Assembly: GCA_015665275.1 (NCBI GenBank)
Contig: JADFAL010000036.1
Location: 1-64,000, forward strand
Length of the DNA: 64,000 bases
Reading direction: 5' to 3'
From: Flavobacteriales bacterium
GTDB taxonomy: Bacteria > Bacteroidota > Bacteroidia > Flavobacteriales_D > Crocinitomicaceae
The notes below the pieces were generated by a model. The model saw only the letters and a list, made by a program, of their open reading frames with translations. It searched no databases and was not told where the DNA came from. Every line of letters starts with the position of its first letter. Positions within the stretch are counted from its first letter, which is position 1. Both the position numbers and the translations under genes were made by a program. Below are positions 1 through 9,681 of the stretch, in pieces.

Positions 1-3000
1 TGCCGTTATATTCATGGACGTTTCTCCAGTCGACTGATTGTAGTTTACAACTCCAATCGCATCGATTTCTGCATCTCCGAAATCCATTCCTAGCTTCACT
101 TCCCCATCACCATTCATGGAACAACTTTCCGTATGAAGGGCGATAAAGTTCCCAACCTCCAAACGGTTGATCAATTTGTCTCTAGAACCGATTTGGAATT
201 CTTTCGCGTCTGTATTGTACTGGAGGTATCCATTCGCCGTCATTACAATTGGGTCGTTTGGATCTACCAGCGCAGACAAGAAGGTTGGATACAATTTCAG
301 ACTGTCGGTAACCGGAGAGTCACGCCAAACAATTCCGGCGGAAATAGAACCTCCGTCCAAATCTTTCATTTTCTCGCTCACCGGAATTTGAATGTTCTTC
401 GGATCAATTTCTGACGTAAAGGCCATCCAGTTTCTATCGAACTTATCACAGTTGTGATTGATTCGTGTGGCTCCTTTAAAGGTGATCAATGGATTCGCCG
501 CAGCAATAGACATGTCTCCGTAGTAATCGAATTGAGGAGACAATTTGAAATTATCCTCTTGCTTAACGAGCCCAGAAGCCGTTGTTTGATATCCTGTATC
601 CGGCTTAATGTTTTCCATTATGACATAATAGACATTGCTGTCAATATCGTAGTAAGGATATCGCCCAGAAGCCTTATAATCTCTGCGCGCTTTGATTTCT
701 ACTTCGGCCTGATCGAACTTGTGATACTTGGTGATATAATTGGCCAAAATAGTCGCATTTTGGAACTTATCAATCTTGGCTCTCTTACGAATAACCACTT
801 TCATGCTGTCCGGTGAAATTCGCGCATCTGCAATATCAATATACTCCACCTCATCACAGTATATCACCTTCTTACGCACATTAAATCGCGCCTTTGGAGC
901 CATGAACTGCAGTGAATCCTGTTTCGGATGCGTTGAATAGAAGTTTGGCCCTTTTAAATCGACTCCCTGATCAATAGTGATGTCTTTTCCTGAAGCGCGC
1001 TCCATATCAATCTCAGCATTGTCCATGTACCATTTAAACTTGTCCATTAGACAGTAATATTGATTGACCGGGAAGTTTACTTTCGACTCCCCTTGATTGG
1101 AGTTGAATTCTCCCAATCGATCCTTGAAGGAAACATGGGCCGTTACATTGTCTGTGTTAAACACGAGGGGATCTTCCTCATTGTCAGCTGGATTTTCATT
1201 CTTAAGGTCAAAGGAAGCAGTATCCGCGTCTATATCCCATCGTTTGAAGGAGAAATCATCGGAAATCAGTGTCGCCCTGGACAAATCCATCAACCCTTTT
1301 CCTCTCATTCCTTCTGGACGAATTTCAATTCCACCGCGCAAATTAGATTCTCCATCGAAGAACTCCAGTTCCTTGGTTGGTAGCGAACGAACACGGAGCA
1401 CATCTTCTTTCGGTACATATGAAATGTAGGCTTCGTCTGACTTCACTGGAGGGAATTCAACTGCTTGTTCATGCGGACGGTTCACGAAATCCACAATTCC
1501 TACCGTTGAATCTGGCAAGAAAGCGAACAAAGAGGATGGCAGGGTTTGCGACGTGGAATGAATAAAGTCGATCTTACCTGCACCTTGCAATCCATTATTA
1601 GAAAGAAGAATGATGTTATCGTATTTTGCCTCGGTTTCGTAGAATGGATATCCTCCCGCTGGAGCTTTCGTATTGAATCCGAAAGAATAATCTGGCATTA
1701 CCTTCAATTCCTGCTTCATTTTCGGGAAGATTCCCGCGGAAGTTAATTCTCCCTGTAGGCGCAATTCATTTCGTACGAACTTGTGCAAAGAGTCTTTGAT
1801 AAACGGATCTACCGTATAATAGAAACGCGTGCTGTCGTAAGCTCCTCGATAAATACTTTCATCATTGTAGTATATGCGTGTCTTATTCTCTACCACCAAT
1901 CGAGGGTACATGTCGAACAGGTCGTTTTTCCCAGATTTGTTGTTTTTATGATCAATGATCAACTTGCCGGAAACTCCTTCTATTTCGCTTATCATACGTA
2001 CTGGTCCTGGCCCGTGCTCTCGCTTAATTGGATCGACACTAAACACCGTTTCTTTGGTGTCCAACAGGCTTATAGTGAAGTCATCGTAAGTGAAATTGGC
2101 TGCAACCGTATTAATTTCAACGTTACCGGAGAAAACCCAGCCGCCAAAGTCGAAATCACGATTCTGCTTGATAACTACCTCGCTTCTTTCTGGTACCACT
2201 GTTGTATTCTTTCGTTGCGAAATCCCGACACGATCTACGGCCTGAATTTTCAGCTTCAAATTGGCCAAATCCATTGTTGCGTATTCGGTCATACCTCTTC
2301 GCTGCTCGTTCAAGTCTGTAAAGAGAGAATCGAGGAAGCTAAGGTATTCGTCTCGGGCAATTTCCATGTCTGTCTTGCCTTCTAACTGCGGCGGTGTCTT
2401 GGGACGTTGATCGGAAACAAAAATGATATTGTCGTAATCTTTGGTGCCTGCCTTGGCTTCCACGAATGTGATTAGCTTATCGGTTACATGCACCAAATCT
2501 CGTTCTGTATCGTAATTGATGAAACCAAGATTGGAGAGCTGAATCAAAGTTGGCGTTGCTTGTTCTTTCGTTAATCCAAGTGCAGAAGCGGCTGTTCCCG
2601 CTTTCATCGTCTCTTCATCGTATTTATAAGAATAGTTTGCGAGGGCCACTAATGGGTGCACGGATGAGAGTCCTTGCAGACGATCGTAAAGTCGTTCATC
2701 AAAGAACTTACTGGATTCAAAACGCGCCATTCGTTGTTCTGGACTGGTTCCGAATTCGTAGCTAAACTGAAGTTCTTCTGTATCTACCTTCCAAATTACC
2801 TTCGGAACATAAATCTCCAATTGGTGGTATTTGTCTTGAAACGCTGCTTGCCCAATTCCAGTGCTCGTTCGCGAAATCTGAATTTCCTTCTTCTCTAGGT
2901 CATAGTTGAAATCAGCTCCCGGGTGATAAATGGAATCTCCTGAATTTAGAAACAACGAGGTCTCGGCACGTTCAATATGAATGCGCTTTTTATCAATAAC

Positions 3001-4029
3001 AATTTGCTCTGCTTTCGCAACAATAAATGGTTTTCCATCTTTGGTCAACTCAATTCGAGAAGGACTGCGGTCGTTACCTGTTCCGTAGAAGCTTGCTCCT
3101 TTCAACTCAAATCCGCCAATGTAATCAACGTTTTCTGCCACTTCCTCGATAAGAACATTCTGTTTAAACGATAAAAATTGCGGATATAGTTGTGGATCTT
3201 TGTCGTTTCGCTTTGTAGCACGTTCCGCCAATCTACCTTCAATTGTGTTTTCTAGGTAACTGGTGGTCAGCTCTACCGTATCCACGTTAAACGCTGAACG
3301 CTTCATTGAGATATTAAAATGTCTGAGTTCCGCGTAATTTTCTGCAGGATCTAACCCAACACGGTCCCAAGTAATCTTTCCTCCATTTCCTTTCCATTTT
3401 TTCAGGGCAGGGTCGAATTCACCTGTTGTGCCAAGCACACGAATGCTATCAACTGCGCGCTCACTAGAAGTATTACTGTTTGTAATTACACGACAAACCA
3501 GGTTTCCTCCGGAGAACTTTACAACAGCATTCTTTTTCACTTCGAACTCGTAGGTTCCTCCGAGGTAATACCAACTAAAATCGGAAGATTCTGAAATCCT
3601 TCCTTCGCCAAAGAATCCTTCTGAGAACTCGAGAAACTTGCTCAACTTGTCCTTGTTTCGGTTCTCTGTTAGCTTATCTACCGAGGATTGCCATGCATCA
3701 TAGCTTGTTTCGGATAAATCTTTTTCAACGAAAGAGTACACGGAAAATACGTATGCGATTACTTCAGGATCCATTTTAAATCGCTTCTCGATCAAGGTGT
3801 TACAGGTACTCACCATTGTAGTAAAGTAACGATCGGGAAAATCGGAACTCTCGAGAAGCATAGGTGTCATTTTATCTTTGACGACTTTCTGCATTTCCTT
3901 CGAACCAAATTCATTCACCTGTTTCTGGTATTCTTTGATGAATTTTTCTCTGTCCGGAGAAAAGGTTTGTGCCGACAGTTGGTAAGCACATCCGAGAATT
4001 GCGAGTGTTAGCAGGGTTTTCCAGCGCAT
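1..4029 (-). CDS. Very large exported protein of unknown function (3' end outside window)
   Basis: The minus strand is open from the ATG at 4029 to the window edge (1343 codons), so the C-terminus is missing. The first 21 residues look like a signal peptide (MRWK, then a hydrophobic run ending LSAQ before TFSP), so export to the periplasm or outer membrane is likely. The rest alternates short polar and beta-type stretches with many charged residues; I see no membrane segment, catalytic motif or clear repeat. It mentions no family I can name; a beta-rich OstA/LptD-like or adhesin-like scaffold is possible but unproven. It starts 11 bases after the prmA stop and probably ends the DUF1599-BT_3928-tpiA-prmA operon. 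Several plus-strand open frames here are antisense shadows. Confidence 0.85.
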   Translation of the reverse strand, partial: MRWKTLLTLAILGCAYQLSAQTFSPDREKFIKEYQKQVNEFGSKEMQKVVKDKMTPMLLESSDFPDRYFTTMVSTCNTLIEKRFKMDPEVIAYVFSVYSFVEKDLSETSYDAWQSSVDKLTENRNKDKLSKFLEFSEGFFGEGRISESSDFSWYYLGGTYEFEVKKNAVVKFSGGNLVCRVITNSNTSSERAVDSIRVLGTTGEFDPALKKWKGNGGKITWDRVGLDPAENYAELRHFNISMKRSAFNVDTVELTTSYLENTIEGRLAERATKRNDKDPQLYPQFLSFKQNVLIEEVAENVDYIGGFELKGASFYGTGNDRSPSRIELTKDGKPFIVAKAEQIVIDKKRIHIERAETSLFLNSGDSIYHPGADFNYDLEKKEIQISRTSTGIGQAAFQDKYHQLEIYVPKVIWKVDTEELQFSYEFGTSPEQRMARFESSKFFDERLYDRLQGLSSVHPLVALANYSYKYDEETMKAGTAASALGLTKEQATPTLIQLSNLGFINYDTERDLVHVTDKLITFVEAKAGTKDYDNIIFVSDQRPKTPPQLEGKTDMEIARDEYLSFLDSLFTDLNEQRRGMTEYATMDLANLKLKIQAVDRVGISQRKNTTVVPERSEVVIKQNRDFDFGGWVFSGNVEINTVAANFTYDDFTISLLDTKETVFSVDPIKREHGPGPVRMISEIEGVSGKLIIDHKNNKSGKNDLFDMYPRLVVENKTRIYYNDESIYRGAYDSTRFYYTVDPFIKDSLHKFVRNELRLQGELTSAGIFPKMKQELKVMPDYSFGFNTKAPAGGYPFYETEAKYDNIILLSNNGLQGAGKIDFIHSTSQTLPSSLFAFLPDSTVGIVDFVNRPHEQAVEFPPVKSDEAYISYVPKEDVLRVRSLPTKELEFFDGESNLRGGIEIRPEGMRGKGLMDLSRATLISDDFSFKRWDIDADTASFDLKNENPADNEEDPLVFNTDNVTAHVSFKDRLGEFNSNQGESKVNFPVNQYYCLMDKFKWYMDNAEIDMERASGKDITIDQGVDLKGPNFYSTHPKQDSLQFMAPKARFNVRKKVIYCDEVEYIDIADARISPDSMKVVIRKRAKIDKFQNATILANYITKYHKFDQAEVEIKARRDYKASGRYPYYDIDSNVYYVIMENIKPDTGYQTTASGLVKQEDNFKLSPQFDYYGDMSIAAANPLITFKGATRINHNCDKFDRNWMAFTSEIDPKNIQIPVSEKMKDLDGGSISAGIVWRDSPVTDSLKLYPTFLSALVDPNDPIVMTANGYLQYNTDAKEFQIGSRDKLINRLEVGNFIALHTESCSMNGDGEVKLGMDFGDAEIDAIGVVNYNQSTGETSMNITA

Positions 4030-4040
4030 GTTGTTGTATT

Positions 4041-4877
4041 TTAGTTTGATTTCCTCAGTTGAATGGCAGCCCATTCATCCTTTTGGAATCGCTTAACAGG
4101 AACCAAGTGGTGTTCCTGACAATATTTTTCCATCTCTTTTACATCAGTCTCAAAAAAGCCGCTGAGTAATAACGTACCATTTTCCTCAAGATTCCGACTG
4201 TATACTGGCATCTGGGCCTTGAGTACATTTTTATTGATGTTTGCAAGAATCAATCCAAAGGGTTCGGAAGGAATTTTGTCTACATCTCCCCAAACTGATT
4301 CTATTTTCGTGCAATTGTTTGATGCCGCATTCTCCGCTGCATTTTCTGCTGACCATTCTTCTATATCGACAGCTAAAATGCGATTGGCCCCTAGTTTCTC
4401 AGCGACAATGGCGAGCACCCCTGTTCCCGTCCCCATATCCAAAACGTTGGCTGGGATCGTCTCTAATTCGAATAATGCTTTTGTCATCATCCAAGTTGTT
4501 TGGTGATGTCCGGTACCGAAAGACATTTTCGGTTGAATGATTACGATTAATCCGGGTGCTTCTGCTGTATCATGAAAAGGTGCTAAAATGGAAGCGTACT
4601 TTTCGACGTAAACTGGTTGAAAATCGGCCTCCCATTGCGCATTCCAATTCTGATGTGGAATCACCTTTGTTTCCACCTTGAAATTTCCATCAAAACCATT
4701 GTGTAAACTTGTCTGTTGCAGAAGCGCCTGATGATCCAATGCAGCATCGCCATAGGCTATTACTCCGTTTTCCGTCTCCACAAAACTGTCGAAACCGAGA
4801 TCCGCGAGTTCGGCCACCAGAACTTCATTCCAGGGCGATTTCGGATTAAGTGTTATTTGAACTTCTAGTGTGTCCAT
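4041..4877 (-). CDS. prmA: Ribosomal protein L11 methyltransferase PrmA
   Basis: 278 residues, the usual length for bacterial PrmA, which uses S-adenosylmethionine to methylate ribosomal protein L11 in the cytoplasm. The N-terminal third is the L11-recognition domain. The Rossmann-type methyltransferase core carries the SAM-binding motif DMGTGTGVLAI near residue 145, preceded by the family signature MSFGTGHHQTT, and followed by the acidic strand end AVDIEEW and the motif IV-like LILANINKNVL. The ATG overlaps the tpiA stop codon by one base (TAATG), implying translational coupling. The family assignment is secure from these motifs. Confidence 0.96.
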   Translation of the reverse strand: MDTLEVQITLNPKSPWNEVLVAELADLGFDSFVETENGVIAYGDAALDHQALLQQTSLHNGFDGNFKVETKVIPHQNWNAQWEADFQPVYVEKYASILAPFHDTAEAPGLIVIIQPKMSFGTGHHQTTWMMTKALFELETIPANVLDMGTGTGVLAIVAEKLGANRILAVDIEEWSAENAAENAASNNCTKIESVWGDVDKIPSEPFGLILANINKNVLKAQMPVYSRNLEENGTLLLSGFFETDVKEMEKYCQEHHLVPVKRFQKDEWAAIQLRKSN

Positions 4878-5620
4878 TAAAACGAATCAATTATAGCGCA
4901 GAATGCATCGGCTTTCAAAGAGGCACCTCCGATTAGCCCGCCATCTACGTTCGGACAAGAAAATAACTCTCTGGCGTTGTTTTCGTTACAGCTTCCACCG
5001 TATAAAATCGAAACTTTCTCTGCTGTTGTCGCATCGTACTTCTCTACAATCCACGATCGGATTGCAGCGTGCATTTCCTCTGCTTGATCAGAACTGGCTG
5101 TTTTACCCGTACCTATGGCCCAAACGGGTTCGTAAGCAATCACTGATTTCAGAAAAGCATCTTTTGGCAAATGAAACAGTGCAGCTTCTAATTGTGCCTT
5201 GACATATGTTTCCTGATTTCCGGCCTCCCGAATCTCTAGTGGTTCTCCACAACAAAAGATGAAATCAAAGTCTGCATCTACAGCAGCATCTACCTTGCGT
5301 TTCAATAGTTCATCTGATTCGGCAAAAATTGCACGACGTTCGCTGTGTCCAATAAGGGATATCTCACCCCCCACGCTTCTGATTTGATCGATTGCCAACT
5401 CACCGGTGAAAGCTCCTTTTTCCTCGAAATAGAAATTTTGGGTTCCTACTTTGATTCCATTCGCCTCAGATGCTACGTCCGCAACGAAGAGCGCAGGAGG
5501 AAACATCATTACGGTTACGTCCTCTCGATTGTTTTGTTGACTTACTTGCTGAACGAGGGCTTTTGCATCGTTCAAATTCAGGTTCATTTTCCAGTTTCCC
5601 GCAACGATTTTTCGCGCCAT
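4877..5620 (-). CDS. tpiA: Triosephosphate isomerase
   Basis: 247 residues, the standard size of this TIM-barrel glycolytic enzyme, which interconverts dihydroxyacetone phosphate and glyceraldehyde 3-phosphate in the cytoplasm. Visible signatures: the N-terminal GNWKMN with the catalytic Lys, IGHSERR with the catalytic His, the signature AYEPVWAIGTGKTAS with the catalytic Glu and the flexible loop 6, and the phosphate-binding LYGGSC. The ATG at 5620 touches the end of the upstream BT_3928-family gene, and the stop overlaps prmA, so it is in the middle of a tight operon. No odd features. Confidence 0.98.
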   Translation of the reverse strand: MARKIVAGNWKMNLNLNDAKALVQQVSQQNNREDVTVMMFPPALFVADVASEANGIKVGTQNFYFEEKGAFTGELAIDQIRSVGGEISLIGHSERRAIFAESDELLKRKVDAAVDADFDFIFCCGEPLEIREAGNQETYVKAQLEAALFHLPKDAFLKSVIAYEPVWAIGTGKTASSDQAEEMHAAIRSWIVEKYDATTAEKVSILYGGSCNENNARELFSCPNVDGGLIGGASLKADAFCAIIDSF

Positions 5621-7743
5621 TATTTCAGGTGTTTGTCTTTAAAAGTTTCTACTGTAGGAATGGTTCTGTGCGGATATTTCGCCTTCACCACCGCTTTCTC
5701 TAATACCAACATTGCTGGGTTAGATCGTGCTATTATTTTCAATTCAATTTCGTCCATCGAGAAGATAGGAACGTTCAATTTGTACTTCTTCTTGAACCTC
5801 ACTATGTCTGCAGGAGCTGCGTTACAAATGAAGATAAACGGTACATTTTTCTTCTTACACGCTTTCTGAATCGCTTTGATTCTATCAACGCTACCTTCCC
5901 AGCTTCCATCGCCCAATTTCTTAGAAACGACCATCACTATTTTATCGGCCTTCAGAATTCCATCAAGAATTGCCACTTCAGTGATATCAGGATTCATTGC
6001 TGTTGTGACAATAGTATCCAGTAATTGATAATCCGATTCTGGATAGTACTCAGGAACGTATTCTTCCATAGGAACCATTTCCTCTTCGTTGTACATCAAA
6101 TTCATGAAACGAAGCGTGCTTGTTGTGGTCACAGATGTATCTAGGATATTTTTAACAAGGATGCAATTGCGTTCGTCATCAGACATATCTGCCATCTGCA
6201 AAGTAGGATTGAAGTCCATGATTGAAGGATTCACAGCCTCTACAATGGTGCGTTGAATTCTATCCTCATACACCCACGTTGAATCTTCCCAGATATTAGA
6301 AGCCATATATTCTTCTTCTGTCATCTCTTTCAACTTCCCTGTTTGGGTATTCTTATAAATGAGAACATTCTCATATTGTCCCTCAACTCCATCCTTCATC
6401 TTCTTCTGGATGTTCGATTCAACGGCATACGGACGATAATCTTTAATTGGCTCGTACATGAGTACGTAAATTACCATGATGAAACAAAGGTTGGTCACCA
6501 CAAGGGCACTTCCCCAATGATTCGAAAGCACTTTGGCTCCGAGGATCATCATTGTAATAGCTGCCGCTAATGATAATACGGCGAACAAAATAATGCGCCA
6601 ATCTATAGCGCCATAGACCAAACCATAACTGATCAATAATAAGACTAATGATACTGCGAGCATGGAACCCCCCCAGAATTTACCCAGTTTACGGCCATCG
6701 GCCCTTAGGCTCCATAGTGCAATCAGAATAGAGACTCCACCGAACATTACCGGGTAATACCATCCGAACACCCATGAGAAGAAAATTATCACCAGCATTG
6801 CACCGGTTCCCATTATCAGGTTTTCCTTACGTGTATTGGGTTTAACAATCCATTGTGCTACAAAAATCCAAAGAACGAGATATAGAAGAATAATGTCCTT
6901 CCATAATGACTCCGAGGGTGTTAACGATCTTCCTACGGAACCTTTCAGCGCATCTCCAAAACAGCCACAATCATCAACGCATTGTGGTGATTTCCATTCA
7001 CCGATTACGACTTCTTGCTTGTTCTTTGACACCACGTATACTTGAGGAACGTAGCGAAGCAATTTACCTGTTTTTTTACTTTTTATCGGCTTGTGTTTCT
7101 TGGCTTTGGCCGCTTCTAGCTTGGCTGCTTCCGTTTTCATAGTAGCGGTATACGCATCTTTCGAATCACTTAAAACATAGGTGTCATGATCGAGGAACTT
7201 CACCTCATTGTCGCACGTTGATGTATGCCAAGTAAGAAATGTAAAGAAGACCATCATCCCCATCATGAGGTATGCCACCCATTTGATTTTCCCTCCGATA
7301 ATAGTTAAAACACCGAGGACAATTTCTAGAATACAAATAATCACGGACAACAGTAACGCGTGCTCCATGAGCCACTCTAAAGAGAATCCGGGAGCCCCGA
7401 ACCATTCTTTAACTCTGTAGGCCAATGCTCCATCTTCGAAGTATTCCTCCAGTTTGTAGGAGAAACCGATAGGATCGTTTGCTTTTACCAATCCTGAGAC
7501 AATGAACAATCCTCCGACGAGTACTCGGGACACACTGGACATCATTAATTTTCCGCGGAAAACGATCAATCCTACGATGCTCAGCATCATGAGAATTACA
7601 CCGATCGACTTGTACAACGTTGAACTTTCTCCGGCACTTTCGTGATATCCCATGACCACGAATACCAATCCGACGAGATTTAGAACAACAAATCCGACGT
7701 TAAAAAGAAGTGAACGCCCTTCTATGGTGATTTTGTCTTTCAT
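5620..7743 (-). CDS. BT_3928-family membrane protein with DoxX/MauE-like domain
   Basis: 707 residues. The N-terminal part has two hydrophobic segments (about 10-35 and 45-62) and then a DoxX/MauE-like four-helix region with the characteristic GGLFIVSGLVKANDPIGFSY around residue 78-97. A soluble stretch with cysteines (STCDNEV; CVDDCGCFGDAL near 265-272) follows, then about six more membrane segments up to residue ~440, and a soluble C-terminal domain of about 260 residues with thioredoxin-like strand patterns (IVMVVSKKL, PFIFICNAA). In Bacteroidota this family sits beside tpiA and DUF1599, as here. Related proteins are thought of as membrane redox or quinol-linked proteins; the function is not established. 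The length is greater than I expect for the family. Confidence 0.85.
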   Translation of the reverse strand: MKDKITIEGRSLLFNVGFVVLNLVGLVFVVMGYHESAGESSTLYKSIGVILMMLSIVGLIVFRGKLMMSSVSRVLVGGLFIVSGLVKANDPIGFSYKLEEYFEDGALAYRVKEWFGAPGFSLEWLMEHALLLSVIICILEIVLGVLTIIGGKIKWVAYLMMGMMVFFTFLTWHTSTCDNEVKFLDHDTYVLSDSKDAYTATMKTEAAKLEAAKAKKHKPIKSKKTGKLLRYVPQVYVVSKNKQEVVIGEWKSPQCVDDCGCFGDALKGSVGRSLTPSESLWKDIILLYLVLWIFVAQWIVKPNTRKENLIMGTGAMLVIIFFSWVFGWYYPVMFGGVSILIALWSLRADGRKLGKFWGGSMLAVSLVLLLISYGLVYGAIDWRIILFAVLSLAAAITMMILGAKVLSNHWGSALVVTNLCFIMVIYVLMYEPIKDYRPYAVESNIQKKMKDGVEGQYENVLIYKNTQTGKLKEMTEEEYMASNIWEDSTWVYEDRIQRTIVEAVNPSIMDFNPTLQMADMSDDERNCILVKNILDTSVTTTSTLRFMNLMYNEEEMVPMEEYVPEYYPESDYQLLDTIVTTAMNPDITEVAILDGILKADKIVMVVSKKLGDGSWEGSVDRIKAIQKACKKKNVPFIFICNAAPADIVRFKKKYKLNVPIFSMDEIELKIIARSNPAMLVLEKAVVKAKYPHRTIPTVETFKDKHLK

Positions 7744-7744
7744 A

Positions 7745-8293
7745 CTAAGCAGTTTGTCCCACGCTCATGTGAATTAAAGCAAATACAGAGTAATTCAGCA
7801 TATCGAAATAGTTGGCATCGATTCCTTCGCTGATAATTGTTTCTCCGTCATTGTCTTCAATTTGCTTCACGCGGTAGATTTTCTGAAGAATTAAGTCGGT
7901 AAGTGAACTTACGCGCATGTCACGCCAAGCTTCTCCGTAGTCGTGATTCTTCTTTTGCATTAATTCCGTTGCTTCCTGCGCATATTTATCGTAAAGCGCT
8001 GTTGCTGTTTCTGCAGGAAGTTCCATTTCGGTTAAGTCTTCTTCACGCAGTTGGATTATTGCCATGATGCAATAATTCACGATGGCTACGAATTCGTCTT
8101 CGATATTTTCCCCTACTTTGTTTTCACCTGTTTCCTGAATAGTTCGGATGCGTTGCGCTTTAATGAACAACTGATCCGTTAAGGAACTTGGACGCAAAAT
8201 CCTCCAGGCAGTGCCGTAGTCCTTTGTTTTCTTAGTGAAAATATCTCGACAAACATTGATTACATTTGCGTATTCGGTGTTCGTATTACTCAT
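7745..8293 (-). CDS. DUF1599 (nucleotide modification-associated) domain protein
   Basis: 182 residues from the ATG at 8293. A longer frame reaching 8368 would overlap folP, and its first 25 residues look non-coding, so the internal start MSNTNTEY is preferred. The protein is made of two homologous halves, each with the signature KK(T/N)xDYGxAWRxxRxSSLTD followed by a basic helix (residues about 21-50 and 110-140). This matches DUF1599 proteins, which are grouped with nucleotide-modification domains; no reaction is established. It is one base upstream of the BT_3928-family gene and forms the first gene of that operon. It is divergent from folP with only 10 bases between the start codons. Confidence 0.85.
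   Translation of the reverse strand: MSNTNTEYANVINVCRDIFTKKTKDYGTAWRILRPSSLTDQLFIKAQRIRTIQETGENKVGENIEDEFVAIVNYCIMAIIQLREEDLTEMELPAETATALYDKYAQEATELMQKKNHDYGEAWRDMRVSSLTDLILQKIYRVKQIEDNDGETIISEGIDANYFDMLNYSVFALIHMSVGQTA
8261..8268 (+). promoter_or_regulatory. Candidate -7 element (TAnnTTTG) for folP
   Basis: TACATTTG matches the Bacteroidota -7 consensus TAnnTTTG and lies 35 bases before the folP ATG, inside the 5' part of the divergent DUF1599 gene. I do not see a good TTG -33 partner at the right spacing, so this is weak support. Confidence 0.3.
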
Positions 8294-8303
8294 GAATTGA
8301 CGT

Positions 8304-9170
8304 ATGCAAAAATTAGGTGTTGAAGATACAATTTTTCGTAGGAAAACCAGCATTTCGGTGCGCGGCAAAGTACTGGATTTTCGGATTCCGAAGGTGATGG
8401 GAATTGTGAATGTAACGCCAGATTCTTTCTATTCCGGTAGCACAGTGAATTCACAGAACACTCTTAGTGAACGTGTTAAAGATATGTTATTGTCTGGAGC
8501 AGACATTCTGGACGTGGGTGGATACTCCTCTCGTCCGGGCGCAGACGACATTTCAGTACAAGAAGAAATTGATCGTGTTTGCCCTGCGATAGAACAAATT
8601 TTGCGAGATCATCCAGAAGCAATTATTTCTGTAGATACATTTCGATCTGAAGTTGCTGACCGTGCGTTGCAGTTGGGTGCAGGTATAATAAACGACATCA
8701 GTGGCTTCCAACAAGATCCGGATTTACCAGCAGTAGCAGCCAATTACAACGCCCCTTATATTTTGATGCACATGCGCGGCACTCCGAAAACCATGCAGTC
8801 TTTGACGGAATACGAGAATCTTTTTACCGAAATGGCCGGTTATTTCTCTTCGAAGATGGAGACGCTCAGATTAGCCGGAGTCAAAGATGTTATTTTAGAC
8901 CCTGGATTCGGATTTGCAAAAACTTTGGAGGACAATCACCGTTTACTTCAAAATTTGGATTATTTCCAATTCTTAGAAGCACCAATTCTTGTCGGAATCT
9001 CCCGAAAATCAATGATTTATAAAAAACTTGGGATTACACCAGAATCATCCTTGAACGGAACTACCGCTTTGAATACAATTGGGCTTCTGAAGGGTGCTTC
9101 TATACTTCGAGTGCATGACGTGAAGGAGGCAAAGGAAGTTGTTGAACTTCTAAAAAAACACGATGAGTAG
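8304..9170 (+). CDS. folP: Dihydropteroate synthase
   Basis: 288 residues; a TIM-barrel enzyme that joins 6-hydroxymethyl-dihydropterin pyrophosphate to p-aminobenzoate in folate synthesis (cytoplasm). Signatures: VMGIVNVTPDSFYSGS (substrate loop 1), DVGGYSSRPGA (family signature), ISVDTFRSEVA, INDISGFQ, LMHMRGTPKTMQ, LDPGFGFAKT, and GISRKSMI, all in the expected order. The ATG at 8304 is the only ATG ahead of the conserved core and gives a ~30-residue leader, slightly long but normal. The stop overlaps the following small membrane protein gene by 8 bases, suggesting co-transcription. Confidence 0.97.
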   Translation: MQKLGVEDTIFRRKTSISVRGKVLDFRIPKVMGIVNVTPDSFYSGSTVNSQNTLSERVKDMLLSGADILDVGGYSSRPGADDISVQEEIDRVCPAIEQILRDHPEAIISVDTFRSEVADRALQLGAGIINDISGFQQDPDLPAVAANYNAPYILMHMRGTPKTMQSLTEYENLFTEMAGYFSSKMETLRLAGVKDVILDPGFGFAKTLEDNHRLLQNLDYFQFLEAPILVGISRKSMIYKKLGITPESSLNGTTALNTIGLLKGASILRVHDVKEAKEVVELLKKHDE

Positions 9171-9501
9171 GTTTGGAAGAATTACTCTTGCATATTTCCT
9201 TGTTGGAACCTTTCTTTCCTGCCTTGTATCTTACTGGGATTATCATCGCATATCTTCAGGCTCCGATTTTCACCAACTAAACGGTGTTCAGCGGAATTCA
9301 ATAAGAGCCACTGGTGTGATAATGGTTCTAATGAACCCTGGTTCTATTGTTACCACTTCCGCATTTATAAAAGGAAAACCAAGAGATCATAAGAATGCTA
9401 AATTGGTTCTTGTACTTGTTTTAAGTCTACTACCCTCCTACTTGATTTGGATTGTTTTATTTAGAAAGAAAAAAGTGAAATGGAGGTTATTGAAAGAGTA
9501 G
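9163..9501 (+). CDS. Small two-helix membrane protein, unknown function
   Basis: 112 residues starting at an ATG that overlaps the end of folP, a spacing typical of a coupled operon gene. Residues about 6-25 (LAYFLVGTFLSCLVSYW) and 83-102 (LVLVLVLSLLPSYLIWIVLF) are membrane segments, with a polar loop between and a basic tail (RKKKVKWR) that should face the cytoplasm. I do not recognise a family. The sequence gives no hint of a link to folate synthesis other than position. Confidence 0.7.
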   Translation: MSRFGRITLAYFLVGTFLSCLVSYWDYHRISSGSDFHQLNGVQRNSIRATGVIMVLMNPGSIVTTSAFIKGKPRDHKNAKLVLVLVLSLLPSYLIWIVLFRKKKVKWRLLKE

Positions 9502-9529
9502 TTTAGTTAGGATGGAGATATTTAATTTC

Positions 9530-9602
9530 AGGAGAATTATTGAAAATTCCAAGAGAAAACCATATTCCTTAATAACCATTTAGTTATATAGTTATTAAGC
9601 TA
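9530..9602 (+). repeat. Dispersed intergenic repeat, copy 1
   Basis: About 73 bases that align without gaps to 17485-17557; the central block TTCCTTAATAACCATTTAG followed by TTATATAG is identical in both. A shorter related copy lies on the minus strand at 42441-42493. The surrounding 180-base gap (9502-9681) between convergent genes is AT-rich and shows nothing else that I can identify. Confidence 0.75.
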
Positions 9603-9681
9603 AATCGCCACAAATAAATACACAATAACAATCTAGCTAACAAGAAGTTAAACCATATTAAAGTTAAAAAAACCTCTGCCC

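Noticed and set aside
133-3174. Plus-strand open frames opposite the large exported gene (for example 1783-2385, 200 codons)
   Set aside because: The minus strand is one continuous frame with signal peptide; the plus frames have no family pattern, overlap each other in different frames, and are antisense shadows.
5345-5869. 174-codon plus-strand open frame
   Set aside because: It spans the antisense of tpiA and the BT_3928-family gene, which are both well supported.
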